Counted from the stretch's first letter, positions 8,602 through 19,396 are shown. The stretch is DNA of 64,000 nt from Flavobacterium azooxidireducens (GCF_023195775.1 NZ_CP096205.1:1240001-1304000); one strand, 5' to 3'. Notes: a model not told the origin generated them from the sequence alone. Program-made: numbers and translations.

Positions 8602-10140
8602 TTAGTTATATTGTGGATTTTGAACAATTGCTGTGTTTTCCAATTCTTGGTATGGAATTGGGAAAATTTCATTTTTACCCGCTACAAATCCTCTTGAAGA
8701 TAATTTTGTGGCTGCATCTCCCCATCTTACTAAATCGAAGAAACGGTGACCTTCTCCGGCAAGTTCTTTTCTTCTTTCGTCTTTAATTGCGTTTAAAGAA
8801 ACTGGTATAGAAGGCAATCCAACGCGTGCTCTAACAGCATCTAACAATGCTTGAGCTCTTGCTCCAGTTGACCCTAATGCTTCTGCTTCAAGCAAATAAG
8901 TATCTGCCAAACGAATCATGTAGGTGTTTTGTCTATAATTTAAAATGACATCTCCACCCCCTGTGTGAACATCCGCTTGCTTAGGTAAAAATTTATTTAG
9001 AAAATAGCCTGTATCCTGATATCCTGGTGAATATGCATGCGTTGGAGGATCCTGAGCTTGTGCAATAGCCTCGTAAGGAAGAACATTAAATACAGTTGCA
9101 TCAAATCTTGGATCACCAGTCATGAAGTTAATAAAATCTTCCGTAAAAACATTAAAGCTCCATCCAGAAGGTAAATCAGGAGCGGATGGAATAACTTGTA
9201 CATATCCTCTTGGCCCTACCATTATGTTTAATGAATTTCCTTCGTCAGTACCACTTCCCCAATTACCCCAGCCTGTTAATCCTGTATTGGTGTGAGCTAC
9301 TTCGAAAATTGATTCTTGATTAAATTTGTTTGCTACCAGCCACAAATCGCCAAAGTTGTCTAACAATTTGTTTCCGTATTGGTTTGTTTGCCCCGGTGTT
9401 CCGTTCACTTGTGCCAATTGTTCTGCAGCTAAAGCATTTTTACCTTGAAACAAAAACACTTTACCCAACATCGCTTGAGCAGCACCTTTGGTTAACCTTC
9501 CGGCATCTGCACTCATATCGGCAATAGTTGAAGGTAAATAATCAATTGAGAATAGTAAATCTTCTTCAATTTGAGCATAAACAGCTGTTGGATCTGCTTG
9601 TGGAATAGTTAAAAATTCCGATGGTTCCAGAGGAATCGTAATTAAAGGAATGTTTCCAAACATTCTTACCAATTCAAAGTAATAAATTCCGCGTAAAGCT
9701 CTTGCTTCTGCAATGAATTGATTTCTTACGTTATCATCCATATCTGCTTCTGGTATTCTTTGAAGCAAAACATTTGCTCTAAAAATCCCTTGGTAATAAT
9801 CACTCCAAAAACTAAGTGGAATTGTGTTTTTATTGATGGTAAAATTGGAAAACGACTGAATTCCTATTCCATCTGTAGAGCTACCTCCTCCGGCAAAATG
9901 ATCATCTGAACCTGCGTTCATCATGGCAATCATATTTTCAAAACCTCCGGACTGTTTTCTCAAAATATCATATACTGCAACCAACCCGCTAAAAGCTTCC
10001 TCTTCATTGGAATAATAATTCTCAGAAGAAAACACACCCTTAGGTTCGATCTCTATAAAGTCGTCTGAACAACTCATCACTGCACTAAAAAATAAAATTC
10101 CCAGTACACCATTTTTTAAATTAAATCTTTTCATAATCAT
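8602..10140 (-). CDS. susD: SusD/RagB-family glycan-binding lipoprotein
   Basis: SusD-family proteins form the lid over the SusC transporter and bind the oligosaccharide at the cell surface. The 512-residue product starts with a signal peptide and lipobox VMSCSDDF. The start at 10140 lies 5 bases after susC; MKRF at 10134 is equally possible. It shows the family's N-terminal pattern (ENYYSNEEEAFSGLVAVYD), the TPR-like helices around LRGIYYFELVRMFGNIPL, and the conserved C-terminal ERRKELAGEGHRFFDLVRWG. The length is typical. Substrate specificity is taken from the neighbouring glucanases, not from this sequence. Confidence 0.96.
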   Translation of the reverse strand: MIMKRFNLKNGVLGILFFSAVMSCSDDFIEIEPKGVFSSENYYSNEEEAFSGLVAVYDILRKQSGGFENMIAMMNAGSDDHFAGGGSSTDGIGIQSFSNFTINKNTIPLSFWSDYYQGIFRANVLLQRIPEADMDDNVRNQFIAEARALRGIYYFELVRMFGNIPLITIPLEPSEFLTIPQADPTAVYAQIEEDLLFSIDYLPSTIADMSADAGRLTKGAAQAMLGKVFLFQGKNALAAEQLAQVNGTPGQTNQYGNKLLDNFGDLWLVANKFNQESIFEVAHTNTGLTGWGNWGSGTDEGNSLNIMVGPRGYVQVIPSAPDLPSGWSFNVFTEDFINFMTGDPRFDATVFNVLPYEAIAQAQDPPTHAYSPGYQDTGYFLNKFLPKQADVHTGGGDVILNYRQNTYMIRLADTYLLEAEALGSTGARAQALLDAVRARVGLPSIPVSLNAIKDERRKELAGEGHRFFDLVRWGDAATKLSSRGFVAGKNEIFPIPYQELENTAIVQNPQYN

Positions 10141-10145
10141 TTTTA

Positions 10146-13100
10146 TTAAAATTGAAGATTAACACCAAACATAAATGATCTTGCTTGTGGATAATACCCT
10201 CTGTCTATACCCATAATATTTCCTCCGATTTCAGGATCATAACCAGTATATTTTGTAAACGTTACTAAATTTTCTGCTGTCATAAACAATCTAAGTCTTT
10301 CTGCACCTATTTTGCTGGACAAATCTCTTGGGATTGTATAACCAAGTTGTACAACTTTTAAACGTAAATAATCACCATCTTCTAAGTAGAAATCGGAAGG
10401 ATTGGTAAAGTTTCTATTTGGATCATCATTTGTAAGTCTAGGGTAGCTATCCGAAGTTCCTTCACCGTGCCATCTTGACAACGCATCAGTTTGATAATTG
10501 GCATTTTGAATATCAAGCCTTCTTAATCCTTTAAAAATTTTGTTTCCTCCCGCACCTTGGAAAAAGGTCATTAAATCAAACCCTTTAAAATCAAAATTCA
10601 AGGTTAGCCCATAGGTGTATTTTGGAAGAGGACTTCCTAAAAACACTTTATCATCTTCCGTAATTGTTCCGTCACCATTTGCATCTGTCCATCTAAAATC
10701 TCCTGGTCTAGCATCAGGTTGAATTAATCCACCATTTGAATTGGTATAGGCGTTTATCTCGTCCATGTTTTGGAAAATTCCAGCCGTTTGATATCCGTAA
10801 AATGAATTATAGGCTTCTCCTACTTGGGTTCTTGTAATTGCCCCCATTGATTGGAAACCAGCTGTGCCATCAGTAATGAATTCTTTATCAAAACCTAAAT
10901 AGGTAACTTCATTTGTAAGTGTTGAAAAATTAGCATTTGCTGAAAAATTCAATTCTCCGATTTTTTTCTTATAACCCAATTCAAATTCAAAACCTGTGTT
11001 TTCCATATCGGCAACGTTTCCTAAAGGATCACCCGTTGCTCCAACATATCCCGGAAGTCTAACGTACTGAAGAATACCTGTCGTTTTTTTGCGATAATAT
11101 TCTATGGTTAATGTAAAATCGTTTGCAACCTTAGCGTCGAAACCAATATTAAACTGCGAGGTTTCTTCCCATTTTAAATCAGGATTATCCGGTGCACTTG
11201 GGCTATATCCTGTATCAATAGCAATTCCATCTGCTCCAAATGTATAGTTTCTTCCTCCGTTAATTAAGGCAGCATATCCAAAATCAGGAATACCATCATT
11301 TCCTGTAATACCATATCCTAATCTAAATTTGAATGTGTTTACAAATTTGTTTTCTTTCCAAAATTCCTCGTTAGAAATATTCCAACCTACAGAAAAAGAG
11401 GGGAAAGTACCATATTTATTGTTTTTTCCAAATCTACTTGATCCATCTCTTCTTATGATTCCAGAAAAAATGTACTTTTCATTAAAATTATAATTTAAAC
11501 GGGCAAAAAGAGAAGACAAAATATGTTCATTCCCTTCATAGGCAGATCCAACTTTATCATCTTGTGGTATAATAAAGTTAAATGAAGCATCATGATAATT
11601 ATCTATCGGTAAATTATAATGAGTCATACTCATTCCATTGGTAATATTGTCTACATAAGCCCCTTGCCCTAATAAGATTTCTACATTATGTTTGTCAAAA
11701 GTTTTAGCGTAGGAAATTGTATTTTCAATATTCCAACCAAACGTTTTGTGCATATTTCTACTATAATTGTTTTGTAATGACAAAGTAGATGCATTCAAAT
11801 AAAATTCAGGTGTAAAACCTTCACCTCCCCAAAAAGCCATTTTACCACCTAGCGAACTTCTAATTTTTAAACCCTCAATTGGTGTTGTAATATCAAGAAA
11901 AGCATTCCCTACAAAATCATCAGACCATCCAAAGTGTCCTAACCTTGTTTTGGCGTAAGCTAAAGGATTTGTCATTTCTTGAATTACTAAATTTGAAATT
12001 CCGTACGGGTTTCCAAATTCATCTCTCATTACATTAAAACTTGGATTGGAATAAGGGGCTCCATTACTTAAAACAGGATCGGTTTCAATTACCGGTGTAA
12101 TTGGATCCAAATTGATTGCAGAACTCAATGGGCCACCAAACTCACTGTTTGTATTTCCTATACCAACAGATTTTTGATGCGAATAGCCTAATGTTTGACC
12201 CACTGTAAAATACTTAGAAATTTTGTGAGTTGAATTAATACGGATATTTTTCTTGTTGAATTTTGAAATTTCCGGTAACACAATACCTTCTTGGTCAATT
12301 AATCCAAAAGACAAATAGAAAGTTGATTTATCGTTTCCTCCACTTACGCTTACCTCATGTGAAGATCGTTTAGCAGAATCATCAAAAATATGCGATTGCC
12401 AATCGGTTCCTCTTCCAAATGATGATAAATCGGTAAAAGGAGGAGTTCTTCCATCGGCCGCAGCACGTTCATTCATTAATGCTGCATATTCTGTTGCATT
12501 TAACATTTCTAATTTTTTTGCTGCAGATGAAACACCTGCAAAACCAGTATAGTTCACACTAATTTTACCAGATTTTCCTTTTTTGGTTGTAATCAAGATT
12601 ACACCGGAAGCAGCTCTAGAACCATAAATTGCTAAAGAAGCGGCATCTTTTAAAACTTCAATTGACTCAATATCGTTTTGGTTAATAAAACCAATTCCTG
12701 AAGATTCAACAATTACACCGTCAATAACCCAAAGCGGATTATTTCCACCGTAGGTGTCAAACGTTGTAATACCACGAACACGAACAGTAGCTGCAGTTCC
12801 AGGTTGGCCAGAATTACTTGCAATAATAATACCTGAAGTTCTACCTTGCAACGCTTGTTCTACACGACCACTGTTTGGAATATTTTCAATATCTTTTGCT
12901 TTTAAGCTGGATATTGCACCGGTTACTACACTTTTCTTTTGTGTACCATAACCCACAACGACCACTTCGTCTAGAGATTTATTTTCTTCTTTTAAAGTTA
13001 CGTTGATTGTTGTGTTTTGAGAAACGGCTACCTCTTGAGACTCATAGCCAACATAAGAAAACACTAAAACTTCGTTTGAATTGACTTTGATTGTATAATT

Positions 13101-13274
13101 ACCATCAAAATCGGTTGTAGTTCCCCTCGACGTGTTTTTTACTACAACATTAACACCAGGTAGCGGAAGATTGCCAGAATCATCCGTCACAGTCCCTTTA
13201 ATTTCAATGTTTTGAGCAGTAATCATTGAAAACGCAAAGAGAAAAAGCATGCTTAAATACTTGCTGAATTTCAT
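10146..13274 (-). CDS. susC: SusC/RagA-family TonB-dependent outer-membrane transporter
   Basis: This 1042-residue protein should import beta-gluco-oligosaccharides across the outer membrane using TonB energy. A signal peptide ends near ITAQ. It is followed by a carboxypeptidase-regulatory-like domain (about 23-105), a TonB-box-like DEVVVVGYGTQ, the plug domain, and a 22-strand barrel that ends in an aromatic residue (FGVNLQF). It is the first gene of the locus and is divergent from the regulator. No good TAnnTTTG box was found on its strand in the 358-base upstream region, so it may use an activated or atypical promoter. Confidence 0.97.
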   Translation of the reverse strand: MKFSKYLSMLFLFAFSMITAQNIEIKGTVTDDSGNLPLPGVNVVVKNTSRGTTTDFDGNYTIKVNSNEVLVFSYVGYESQEVAVSQNTTINVTLKEENKSLDEVVVVGYGTQKKSVVTGAISSLKAKDIENIPNSGRVEQALQGRTSGIIIASNSGQPGTAATVRVRGITTFDTYGGNNPLWVIDGVIVESSGIGFINQNDIESIEVLKDAASLAIYGSRAASGVILITTKKGKSGKISVNYTGFAGVSSAAKKLEMLNATEYAALMNERAAADGRTPPFTDLSSFGRGTDWQSHIFDDSAKRSSHEVSVSGGNDKSTFYLSFGLIDQEGIVLPEISKFNKKNIRINSTHKISKYFTVGQTLGYSHQKSVGIGNTNSEFGGPLSSAINLDPITPVIETDPVLSNGAPYSNPSFNVMRDEFGNPYGISNLVIQEMTNPLAYAKTRLGHFGWSDDFVGNAFLDITTPIEGLKIRSSLGGKMAFWGGEGFTPEFYLNASTLSLQNNYSRNMHKTFGWNIENTISYAKTFDKHNVEILLGQGAYVDNITNGMSMTHYNLPIDNYHDASFNFIIPQDDKVGSAYEGNEHILSSLFARLNYNFNEKYIFSGIIRRDGSSRFGKNNKYGTFPSFSVGWNISNEEFWKENKFVNTFKFRLGYGITGNDGIPDFGYAALINGGRNYTFGADGIAIDTGYSPSAPDNPDLKWEETSQFNIGFDAKVANDFTLTIEYYRKKTTGILQYVRLPGYVGATGDPLGNVADMENTGFEFELGYKKKIGELNFSANANFSTLTNEVTYLGFDKEFITDGTAGFQSMGAITRTQVGEAYNSFYGYQTAGIFQNMDEINAYTNSNGGLIQPDARPGDFRWTDANGDGTITEDDKVFLGSPLPKYTYGLTLNFDFKGFDLMTFFQGAGGNKIFKGLRRLDIQNANYQTDALSRWHGEGTSDSYPRLTNDDPNRNFTNPSDFYLEDGDYLRLKVVQLGYTIPRDLSSKIGAERLRLFMTAENLVTFTKYTGYDPEIGGNIMGIDRGYYPQARSFMFGVNLQF

Positions 13275-13321
13275 AAATTTTGGTTGTTTAAATAATTTGT
13301 TAGTTTTTGTTTTTTTGCCAT

Positions 13322-13351
13322 TTCTAAAAAAAGTAGAGAATTCTAAAAAAA
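13322..13351. repeat. 11-bp direct repeat, 19-bp spacing, upstream of susC
   Basis: TTCTAAAAAAA occurs at 13322-13332 and again at 13341-13351. The 19-base centre-to-centre distance is close to two helical turns, as for a dimeric activator site. It lies 48-77 bases upstream of the susC start, where an activator or core promoter would be expected. The run of A residues makes chance similarity possible. Confidence 0.4.
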
Positions 13352-13440
13352 CATACCTTATTATTATGAGTAATATAATTTTAAAATCTACTCTAACGTT
13401 TTCGTTTTAATAGCAGCTTAAAATTATCTCATATTAACAC

Positions 13441-13455
13441 CACATTAACAATGTG
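13441..13455. promoter_or_regulatory. perfect dyad CACATT-AAC-AATGTG, candidate operator
   Basis: The 6-3-6 dyad is perfect and sits almost exactly in the middle of the susC/regulator intergenic region. This is the expected place for a site bound by the LuxR-type helix-turn-helix regulator encoded at 13633. Function is inferred from symmetry and position only. Confidence 0.5.
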
Positions 13456-13578
13456 TTATACACTTGTATCTCATCAAATTCATTTTTATATACACTTTTT
13501 ATTCACTTAATTATGTAATAAATTATTATTCAATAGTTTAAATAAATAAAATAATACTCCAAAATTTATTTTTTTTAC

Positions 13579-13586
13579 TATTTTTG
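13579..13586 (+). promoter_or_regulatory. -7 box TATTTTTG for the regulator gene
   Basis: This matches the Bacteroidota -7 consensus TAnnTTTG and lies 46 bases before the TTG start of the regulator. No TTTG -33 box is present at 19-21 bases upstream, so the promoter may be weak or controlled. Confidence 0.45.
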
Positions 13587-13632
13587 ATGAAATTTTAAGC
13601 ACTTTTCTTTCATAATTTAATTTTTAAGACAC

Positions 13633-16563
13633 TTGAAGACCATTCACCAATTTACAATTGTTGTTTTATTACTGATTAATTGCACTGTTTTTTGTCAAAA
13701 CATAAATTTTAATGAGTTAAAAATTAATCCAATTGCGAAAGTGACCAATTATAATAGGTCAAATTTTAATGCAGATCCACAATTTTGGGCCGCTTGCGAA
13801 GACAATGATGGTGTGATGATATTTGGCAACAATGATGGAGCGGTTTTTTTTGACGGAAACCGTTGGAGTAAAATCAATCTTCCGAACAATTCTTCTGTTA
13901 GAAGTTTATACAAAGCTAAATCAGGAAAAATTTTTGCCGGTGGTTACAATGAATTTGGTACTTTACAAAAAGATGAAAAAGGAAAATATTATTATCATTC
14001 CTTAATGAATGAACTTCACCTTTCAAACAAACACATTGAAAATATTTGGCAAATTCACGAATTTGGCGAATTTATTATTTGCAGAACATTTAACGGATTA
14101 ATTCTCATCAAAGGAAAAACCGCTTTGTTTATTCCGGCAAATGCTTCTTTTATAAATTCGGCTGTTTTAAATGATAATTTCTACGTTCAGGATGCAAAAT
14201 ATGGGATTTATCAATATAATTTACAAAACAAAGAATTAAACTTAGTGTTTGAAGCGACTAAATTTAATGATGAAGAAATCGCTTCGATGCTTGAATCTGA
14301 TAAAAAGGATGAGATCATTTTATTTTCAAAATCCGGAAACATCTACAAAGGCAATTTAAAAACTTTAGCTATTGAAATGTGGTTTAGCTTATTTGATAGC
14401 AATAGTCCGGATCAAATTTCAAAAGCAATTAGAAAAGACAACAAAACCATTATGGTTGGTACGTTGGCTTCAAAAATCATTGAATTTAATATTTCCACTG
14501 GAACAATTCACAAGAACAATCCTTCGCACAGAAGTTTAAAAAATGTTGCTATTCACAATCTTTTTAAGTCAAAAAACAATTATTGGGTTATCACCAACAA
14601 CGGACTATCGTTTATGGATTTTAATCCGCCATTTATCAATTTGTTTGATAAAGCTTCTGTGTATGATGTTTTAATTCATAATTCAAAAATATACTTAGCC
14701 ACCAATTCGGGTGTGTTTTATGCAGATACCTCTTTTGATTTAAATTCTGACACATATTATTCCTTTTCTAAAATAAAGGAACTGCAAGGACAAACATGGT
14801 CTATTCAGTTGGTTGAAGATGAAATTGTTATTTCGCATAACGATGGATTATTTGTGTTGAATGATTTAACACCAATAAGAGTTGGAACAGAAAGTGGTTT
14901 TTGGAAAGTTACACCAATCGAAGGAAGTACCGGCAAATATTTAGCTTCAACTTATACCGGATTATTTCTTTTAGAAAAAGACAACAACGAATGGAAGCTT
15001 TTGCATAAAATAGCCGGGTTTGAAGAATCGGCAAGAGATATCATGTTATCTGAAGAAAAAAACACGTATTGGATTTGCCACGGCTACCAAGGCGTTTTTA
15101 AGGTTCATTTAAACAGTGATTACACAAAAGCAATAGCTGTTGAACATTTTACTGATAAAAACGGCTTAAAATCGTTTTATAACGTGAACGTTGTTAAGTG
15201 GGAAAATGAAATTGTTTTTACAACAAACAACGGAATATTTCAATACAACCATGAACAAAACAGATTTGTTCCTCATCAAAAGTTGAATAAAATTCTTGAT
15301 CCTACAAAAAACACGCGAAAAATTATTACTCGAGGTTCAAAAACATGGTTTGTGCTAAATGATGAAGCTGGTTATTTTTATACAAAAAGCAACAACAAAT
15401 CGCTTCATAAAGATTTATTTTTAAACCTAAAAGGCTATTTTAATCGTGGAATGGAATGTATTATTCCATTGTCTGAAAATCAAGTGTTATTTGGTTCTAA
15501 TCTTGGTTTGTTTTTTTATAATTTAAAGAATAATACTATAAATTCTGTTGTTCCAACACAACTAACATCAATTAAATATACAGCAAATCAGAAACCATTT
15601 TTAGCAGATGTAAAAAGTAACTCTTCCATTGAGTTTCCAAATAAAACTGCATTGTTGCGTTTTGAATTTGCAGCACCTGAAATGACAAAAGGTACTCAAA
15701 TTCAGTACAGCTATCAACTTGAACCTATTGATAAAAACTGGTCTGAATGGCAAAATTCTTCCTATAAAGAATTTACTCATCTTAATCCGGGCGATTATGT
15801 TTTTAAAATTAAAAGCCGAAATTTATCTGGAATTTTAGGAAGTGAAACAACTTATAAGTTCACAATTCTTCCGAAATGGTATCAAACAAATTTTGCTTTT
15901 TTTCTTTACATTTCATCCTTTATTTTGCTCATTTATATCATCTGGGTTTTGGTTAAGAAAAAAATAGAACGCGAAAGAACCAAAGCCAGAATTGAAGCCG
16001 AAAAAACCAAAAAACTTTTAGAATTAGAATTAGAACAACTAAAATTATTGCGTGAAAAAGAAAAAATAAATGCCGCAAAAATTCACTTGGAAGAAGATGT
16101 TATCGAAAAAAGTAAGCAATTGGCCAACTACACGCTTTTGTTGAGTCAAAAGAAAGAATTGTTTAATGATCTTCAATTAGATTTAAAAAGTTTGAGGGAA
16201 ATCAATAAAAATGACGATTTTAGAAAACGAATCAGTCAAATATTCCAAAAGCTGCATCAGAACAAAATTGGGGAAGAATTCATGGAAATTTTTGATGTGA
16301 ATTTTGAGAAAGTAAACCACAATTTCTTTGAAAAACTGAAAGAACTAAATCCATCCTTAACCAAAAGAGAATTGCGTTTGTGTGCTTTTGTGAAAATGGA
16401 TTTGAGTAATAAAGAAATAGCCCCATTACTAAGTATTTCAATCCGTGGAGTAGAAAATGCTCGGTATCGAGTGCGAAAAAAATTAAACGTTCAACACGAA
16501 GAAAATTTTGCTTCTTACTTAGAAAGTTTGGTTAGCGAAGAAAAGAAAACGCATCTCGAATAA
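13633..16563 (+). CDS. membrane-spanning propeller/Y_Y_Y/LuxR-type HTH regulator of the glucan locus
   Basis: This 976-residue one-component regulator likely senses glucan fragments in the periplasm and activates susC onward. A signal sequence (residues 1-22, ending VFCQ) leads into two-component-regulator-type propeller repeats (about 30-640), a Y_Y_Y domain (about 680-750), a membrane helix (about 755-775), a charged coiled coil, and a C-terminal LuxR-like helix-turn-helix (about 909-955, LTKRELRLCAF and ISIRGVENARYRVRKKL). There is no histidine kinase or receiver domain, so it is not a hybrid two-component sensor. The start codon is TTG: an in-frame stop lies five codons upstream, and no ATG would keep the signal sequence. 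Confidence 0.9.
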   Translation: MKTIHQFTIVVLLLINCTVFCQNINFNELKINPIAKVTNYNRSNFNADPQFWAACEDNDGVMIFGNNDGAVFFDGNRWSKINLPNNSSVRSLYKAKSGKIFAGGYNEFGTLQKDEKGKYYYHSLMNELHLSNKHIENIWQIHEFGEFIICRTFNGLILIKGKTALFIPANASFINSAVLNDNFYVQDAKYGIYQYNLQNKELNLVFEATKFNDEEIASMLESDKKDEIILFSKSGNIYKGNLKTLAIEMWFSLFDSNSPDQISKAIRKDNKTIMVGTLASKIIEFNISTGTIHKNNPSHRSLKNVAIHNLFKSKNNYWVITNNGLSFMDFNPPFINLFDKASVYDVLIHNSKIYLATNSGVFYADTSFDLNSDTYYSFSKIKELQGQTWSIQLVEDEIVISHNDGLFVLNDLTPIRVGTESGFWKVTPIEGSTGKYLASTYTGLFLLEKDNNEWKLLHKIAGFEESARDIMLSEEKNTYWICHGYQGVFKVHLNSDYTKAIAVEHFTDKNGLKSFYNVNVVKWENEIVFTTNNGIFQYNHEQNRFVPHQKLNKILDPTKNTRKIITRGSKTWFVLNDEAGYFYTKSNNKSLHKDLFLNLKGYFNRGMECIIPLSENQVLFGSNLGLFFYNLKNNTINSVVPTQLTSIKYTANQKPFLADVKSNSSIEFPNKTALLRFEFAAPEMTKGTQIQYSYQLEPIDKNWSEWQNSSYKEFTHLNPGDYVFKIKSRNLSGILGSETTYKFTILPKWYQTNFAFFLYISSFILLIYIIWVLVKKKIERERTKARIEAEKTKKLLELELEQLKLLREKEKINAAKIHLEEDVIEKSKQLANYTLLLSQKKELFNDLQLDLKSLREINKNDDFRKRISQIFQKLHQNKIGEEFMEIFDVNFEKVNHNFFEKLKELNPSLTKRELRLCAFVKMDLSNKEIAPLLSISIRGVENARYRVRKKLNVQHEENFASYLESLVSEEKKTHLE

Positions 16564-16575
16564 GATGCGTTTTTC
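16548..16575 (+). terminator. terminator overlapping the regulator stop codon
   Basis: The arms AACGCATCT (16548-16556) and AGATGCGTT (16563-16571) form a 9-bp stem followed by TTTTT. The left arm encodes the last residues of the regulator and the stop codon lies in the loop/right arm. It may also serve sdhB from the other strand. Confidence 0.85.
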
Positions 16576-16602
16576 TATGCTAATTACTATTTTTTACTAA
16601 AA

Positions 16603-17361
16603 TTATAAACTCGCTTTCAAATATTCGCGGTTCATTCTAGCTATATTTTCTAGTGAAATTCCCTTTGGACATTCAATCTCACAAGCACCAGTATTGGTAC
16701 AGTTTCCAAATCCTTCTTCGTCCATTTGGCGAACCATATTTAAAACTCGTTCAGTAGCTTCTACTTTACCTTGTGGTAAAAGTGCATATTGTGAAACTTT
16801 TGCTCCAACAAATAACATGGCAGATCCATTTTTGCAAGTTGCAACGCATGCTCCACAACCAATACAAGCTGCTGCCATAAAAGCATTATCAGCATCGTGC
16901 TTTGGAACCGGAATTGTATTTGCGTCAATGGTGTTTCCTGAAGTGTTTACAGATACAAAACCACCAGCTTGTTGAATTCGGTCAAAAGCAGTTCTGTCCA
17001 CCACTAAATCTTTAATTACCGGGAAAGCTTTACTTCTCCATGGTTCTACAAAAATAGTATCGCCATCATTAAACATTCGCATGTGTAACTGACAAGTTGT
17101 GATACCGGTATCTGGCCCGTGAGCACGTCCGTTGATGTATAGCGAACAGCTTCCGCAGATTCCTTCGCGACAATCGTGATCAAAGGCAACTGGTTCTTTT
17201 CTATCGTTTACTAATTGCTCATTTAATTGGTCTAACATTTCCAAAAACGAACTGGCTGTTGAAACATTATCTAGTTTATATGTTTCGATTCCACCTTTAG
17301 TTTTAGCATTTTTTTGACGCCAAATTTTAAGGGTAATATTTATATTTTTTGCTGCACTCAT
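16603..17361 (-). CDS. sdhB: succinate dehydrogenase/fumarate reductase iron-sulfur subunit
   Basis: This 252-residue subunit carries electrons from the FAD of SdhA to quinone through three Fe-S clusters. [2Fe-2S] ligands are Cys64, Cys69, Cys72 and Cys90 (CREGICGSC). The second domain has [11 protein letters not shown] at 166-176 plus Cys221, Cys227 and Cys231, giving the [4Fe-4S] and [3Fe-4S] clusters. It is the last gene of sdhCAB, 6 bases after sdhA. The full set of cluster ligands indicates a working subunit. Confidence 0.97.
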   Translation of the reverse strand: MSAAKNINITLKIWRQKNAKTKGGIETYKLDNVSTASSFLEMLDQLNEQLVNDRKEPVAFDHDCREGICGSCSLYINGRAHGPDTGITTCQLHMRMFNDGDTIFVEPWRSKAFPVIKDLVVDRTAFDRIQQAGGFVSVNTSGNTIDANTIPVPKHDADNAFMAAACIGCGACVATCKNGSAMLFVGAKVSQYALLPQGKVEATERVLNMVRQMDEEGFGNCTNTGACEIECPKGISLENIARMNREYLKASL

Positions 17362-17367
17362 AGTATC

Positions 17368-19377
17368 TTATTTATAATTTCTAGCTGCAATTTTGATTTC
17401 TTCGTATTTCAATTCTTCTTTGTGTAGCTCTGATTTTGAAATGTCTGAACCTTTGTATTCCCAAGCACCCACAAATTTGAAGTTTTCATCGTCACGTAAT
17501 GTTTCGCCTTCGGCATCTTGATATTCTTCTCGGAAGTGACCTCCGCAAGATTCGTTTCGTTGCAATGCATCCATTGCCATTAATTGTCCGAGTTCGATAA
17601 AATCGGCTACACGTAGAGCTTTTTCTAATTCTGGATTTAATTCGTCTGAAGTTCCCGGAACAAAAACATCGCTGTAGAATTCTTCTTTAAGTTGAGCAAT
17701 TTCAGAAATGGCTTGTTTTAAACCTTGTTCGTTTCTTCCCATACCAACTTTATTCCACATAATTAAACCTAAACGTTTGTGGAAATGGTCAACTGTTTTG
17801 GAACCGTTATTGTTTAAAAATTTATCAATTAATTTTTTAACGTTGTTTTCTGCTTCAGCGAACTCAGGTAAATCAGTCGAAATTTTTCCGGTTCTGATTT
17901 CATCGGCTAAATAATTGGAAACTGTATAAGGTAAAACAAAATACCCATCGGCTAAACCTTGCATTAAAGCGGAAGCACCTAGTCTGTTTGCTCCGTGATC
18001 AGAGAAATTTGCCTCTCCTGCCACAAAACAACCCGGAATGGTTGACATCAAATTATAATCTACCCAAACACCTCCCATTGTGTAGTGAACCGCCGGATAA
18101 ATCTTCATTGGTGTTTCATACGGATTTTCGTCGGTAATTTTTTGGTACATTGTGAATAAGTTTCCGTACTTTTCTTCCAACCATTTTTTACCTAACTTGA
18201 TTATTTCTTCTTCGGAAGGGTTGTGATTTCCTTGAGCATAAGCGGCTTGTTTTCCTTTGTTTTTAATTTCTGTAGAGAAATCAAGGTAAACTCCTTCGTT
18301 TGTATCATTGGCTTCAATTCCATAACCGGCATCACAACGTTCTTTGGCGGCTCTGGAAGCTACGTCACGAGGAACTAAGTTTCCAAAAGCAGGATATCTT
18401 CTTTCTAAGAAATAATCTCTATTTTCTTCTGCAATTTGCGTTGGTTTTAAATTTCCTGAACGAATTGCTTCTGCATCTTCTTTCTTTTTTGGGACCCAAA
18501 TTCGACCCGAATTACGCAATGATTCCGACATCAACGTTAATTTTGACTGATTGGTGCCGTGAACCGGAATACACGTTGGGTGAATTTGCACATAACATGG
18601 ATTGGCGAATAACGCTCCTTGTTTATGGATTTTCCAACCCGCAGTTACGTTACTTCCCATTGCATTGGTTGAAAGGAAATAAACGTTTCCGTAACCTCCT
18701 GATGCTATAATTACAGCGTGAGCTGAATGTCTTTCTAATTCTCCAGTGATTAAGTTTCTGGCAATAATTCCGCGAGCTTTTCCGTCAACTTTTACCAATT
18801 CTAACATTTCATGGCGGTTGTACATTTTTACACGACCTAATCCGATTTGTCTTGATAAAGCTGAATAAGCTCCTAATAATAATTGTTGTCCTGTTTGACC
18901 TGCTGCATAAAACGTACGTTGTACTTGAGTTCCTCCGAAAGAACGGTTGTCTAACATTCCGCCATATTCACGAGCAAAAGGAACACCTTGAGCCACACAT
19001 TGGTCGATGATGCTTCCTGAAACCTCGGCTAAACGATGCACGTTTGCTTCACGAGCACGGTAATCGCCACCTTTTATCGTATCATAAAAAAGTCGGTAAA
19101 CACTATCACCATCGTTTTGATAATTTTTAGCAGCGTTAATTCCACCCTGAGCAGCAATAGAGTGAGCTCTTCGAGGTGAATCTTGAAAACAAAAAGCACT
19201 TACATTATAACCCATTTCTCCAAAAGAAGCGGCTGCAGAAGCTCCGGCTAAACCGGTTCCAACTACAATAATATCAATTTTTGGACGGTTATTTGGTGCA
19301 ACTAATTTTAAATGATTTTTGTGGTTTGTCCACTTTTGAGCAACTGGACCTTCCGGTATTTTTGAATCTAACTTCAT
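17368..19377 (-). CDS. sdhA: succinate dehydrogenase/fumarate reductase flavoprotein subunit
   Basis: This catalytic subunit oxidises succinate to fumarate in the citric acid cycle and respiratory complex II. I choose [10 protein letters not shown] at 19377 (669 residues); the longer frame would run back into sdhC and adds an unrelated N-terminus. The dinucleotide-binding motif [11 protein letters not shown] is at 39-49, the covalent FAD His72 is in HSIAAQGG, and VHYTMGG is the conserved active-site stretch. It sits 19 bases after sdhC and 6 before sdhB. Confidence 0.97.
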   Translation of the reverse strand: MKLDSKIPEGPVAQKWTNHKNHLKLVAPNNRPKIDIIVVGTGLAGASAAASFGEMGYNVSAFCFQDSPRRAHSIAAQGGINAAKNYQNDGDSVYRLFYDTIKGGDYRAREANVHRLAEVSGSIIDQCVAQGVPFAREYGGMLDNRSFGGTQVQRTFYAAGQTGQQLLLGAYSALSRQIGLGRVKMYNRHEMLELVKVDGKARGIIARNLITGELERHSAHAVIIASGGYGNVYFLSTNAMGSNVTAGWKIHKQGALFANPCYVQIHPTCIPVHGTNQSKLTLMSESLRNSGRIWVPKKKEDAEAIRSGNLKPTQIAEENRDYFLERRYPAFGNLVPRDVASRAAKERCDAGYGIEANDTNEGVYLDFSTEIKNKGKQAAYAQGNHNPSEEEIIKLGKKWLEEKYGNLFTMYQKITDENPYETPMKIYPAVHYTMGGVWVDYNLMSTIPGCFVAGEANFSDHGANRLGASALMQGLADGYFVLPYTVSNYLADEIRTGKISTDLPEFAEAENNVKKLIDKFLNNNGSKTVDHFHKRLGLIMWNKVGMGRNEQGLKQAISEIAQLKEEFYSDVFVPGTSDELNPELEKALRVADFIELGQLMAMDALQRNESCGGHFREEYQDAEGETLRDDENFKFVGAWEYKGSDISKSELHKEELKYEEIKIAARNYK

Positions 19378-19396
19378 AATATATTTCTGATGTTGA

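Larger units (their letters stand above)
13275..13632. promoter_or_regulatory. divergent control region between susC and its regulator
   Basis: This 358-base AT-rich stretch contains no gene. It holds a perfect dyad near its centre (13441-13455), an 11-base direct repeat near susC (13322-13332 and 13341-13351, spacing 19) and a -7-like box TATTTTTG at 13579-13586 reading toward the regulator. No convincing constitutive promoter faces susC, which fits activation by the divergent regulator. Confidence 0.6.

Noticed and set aside
18300..18710. 136-residue plus-strand frame
   Set aside because: It lies wholly antisense to sdhA, has no recognisable domain, and sdhA is certain.
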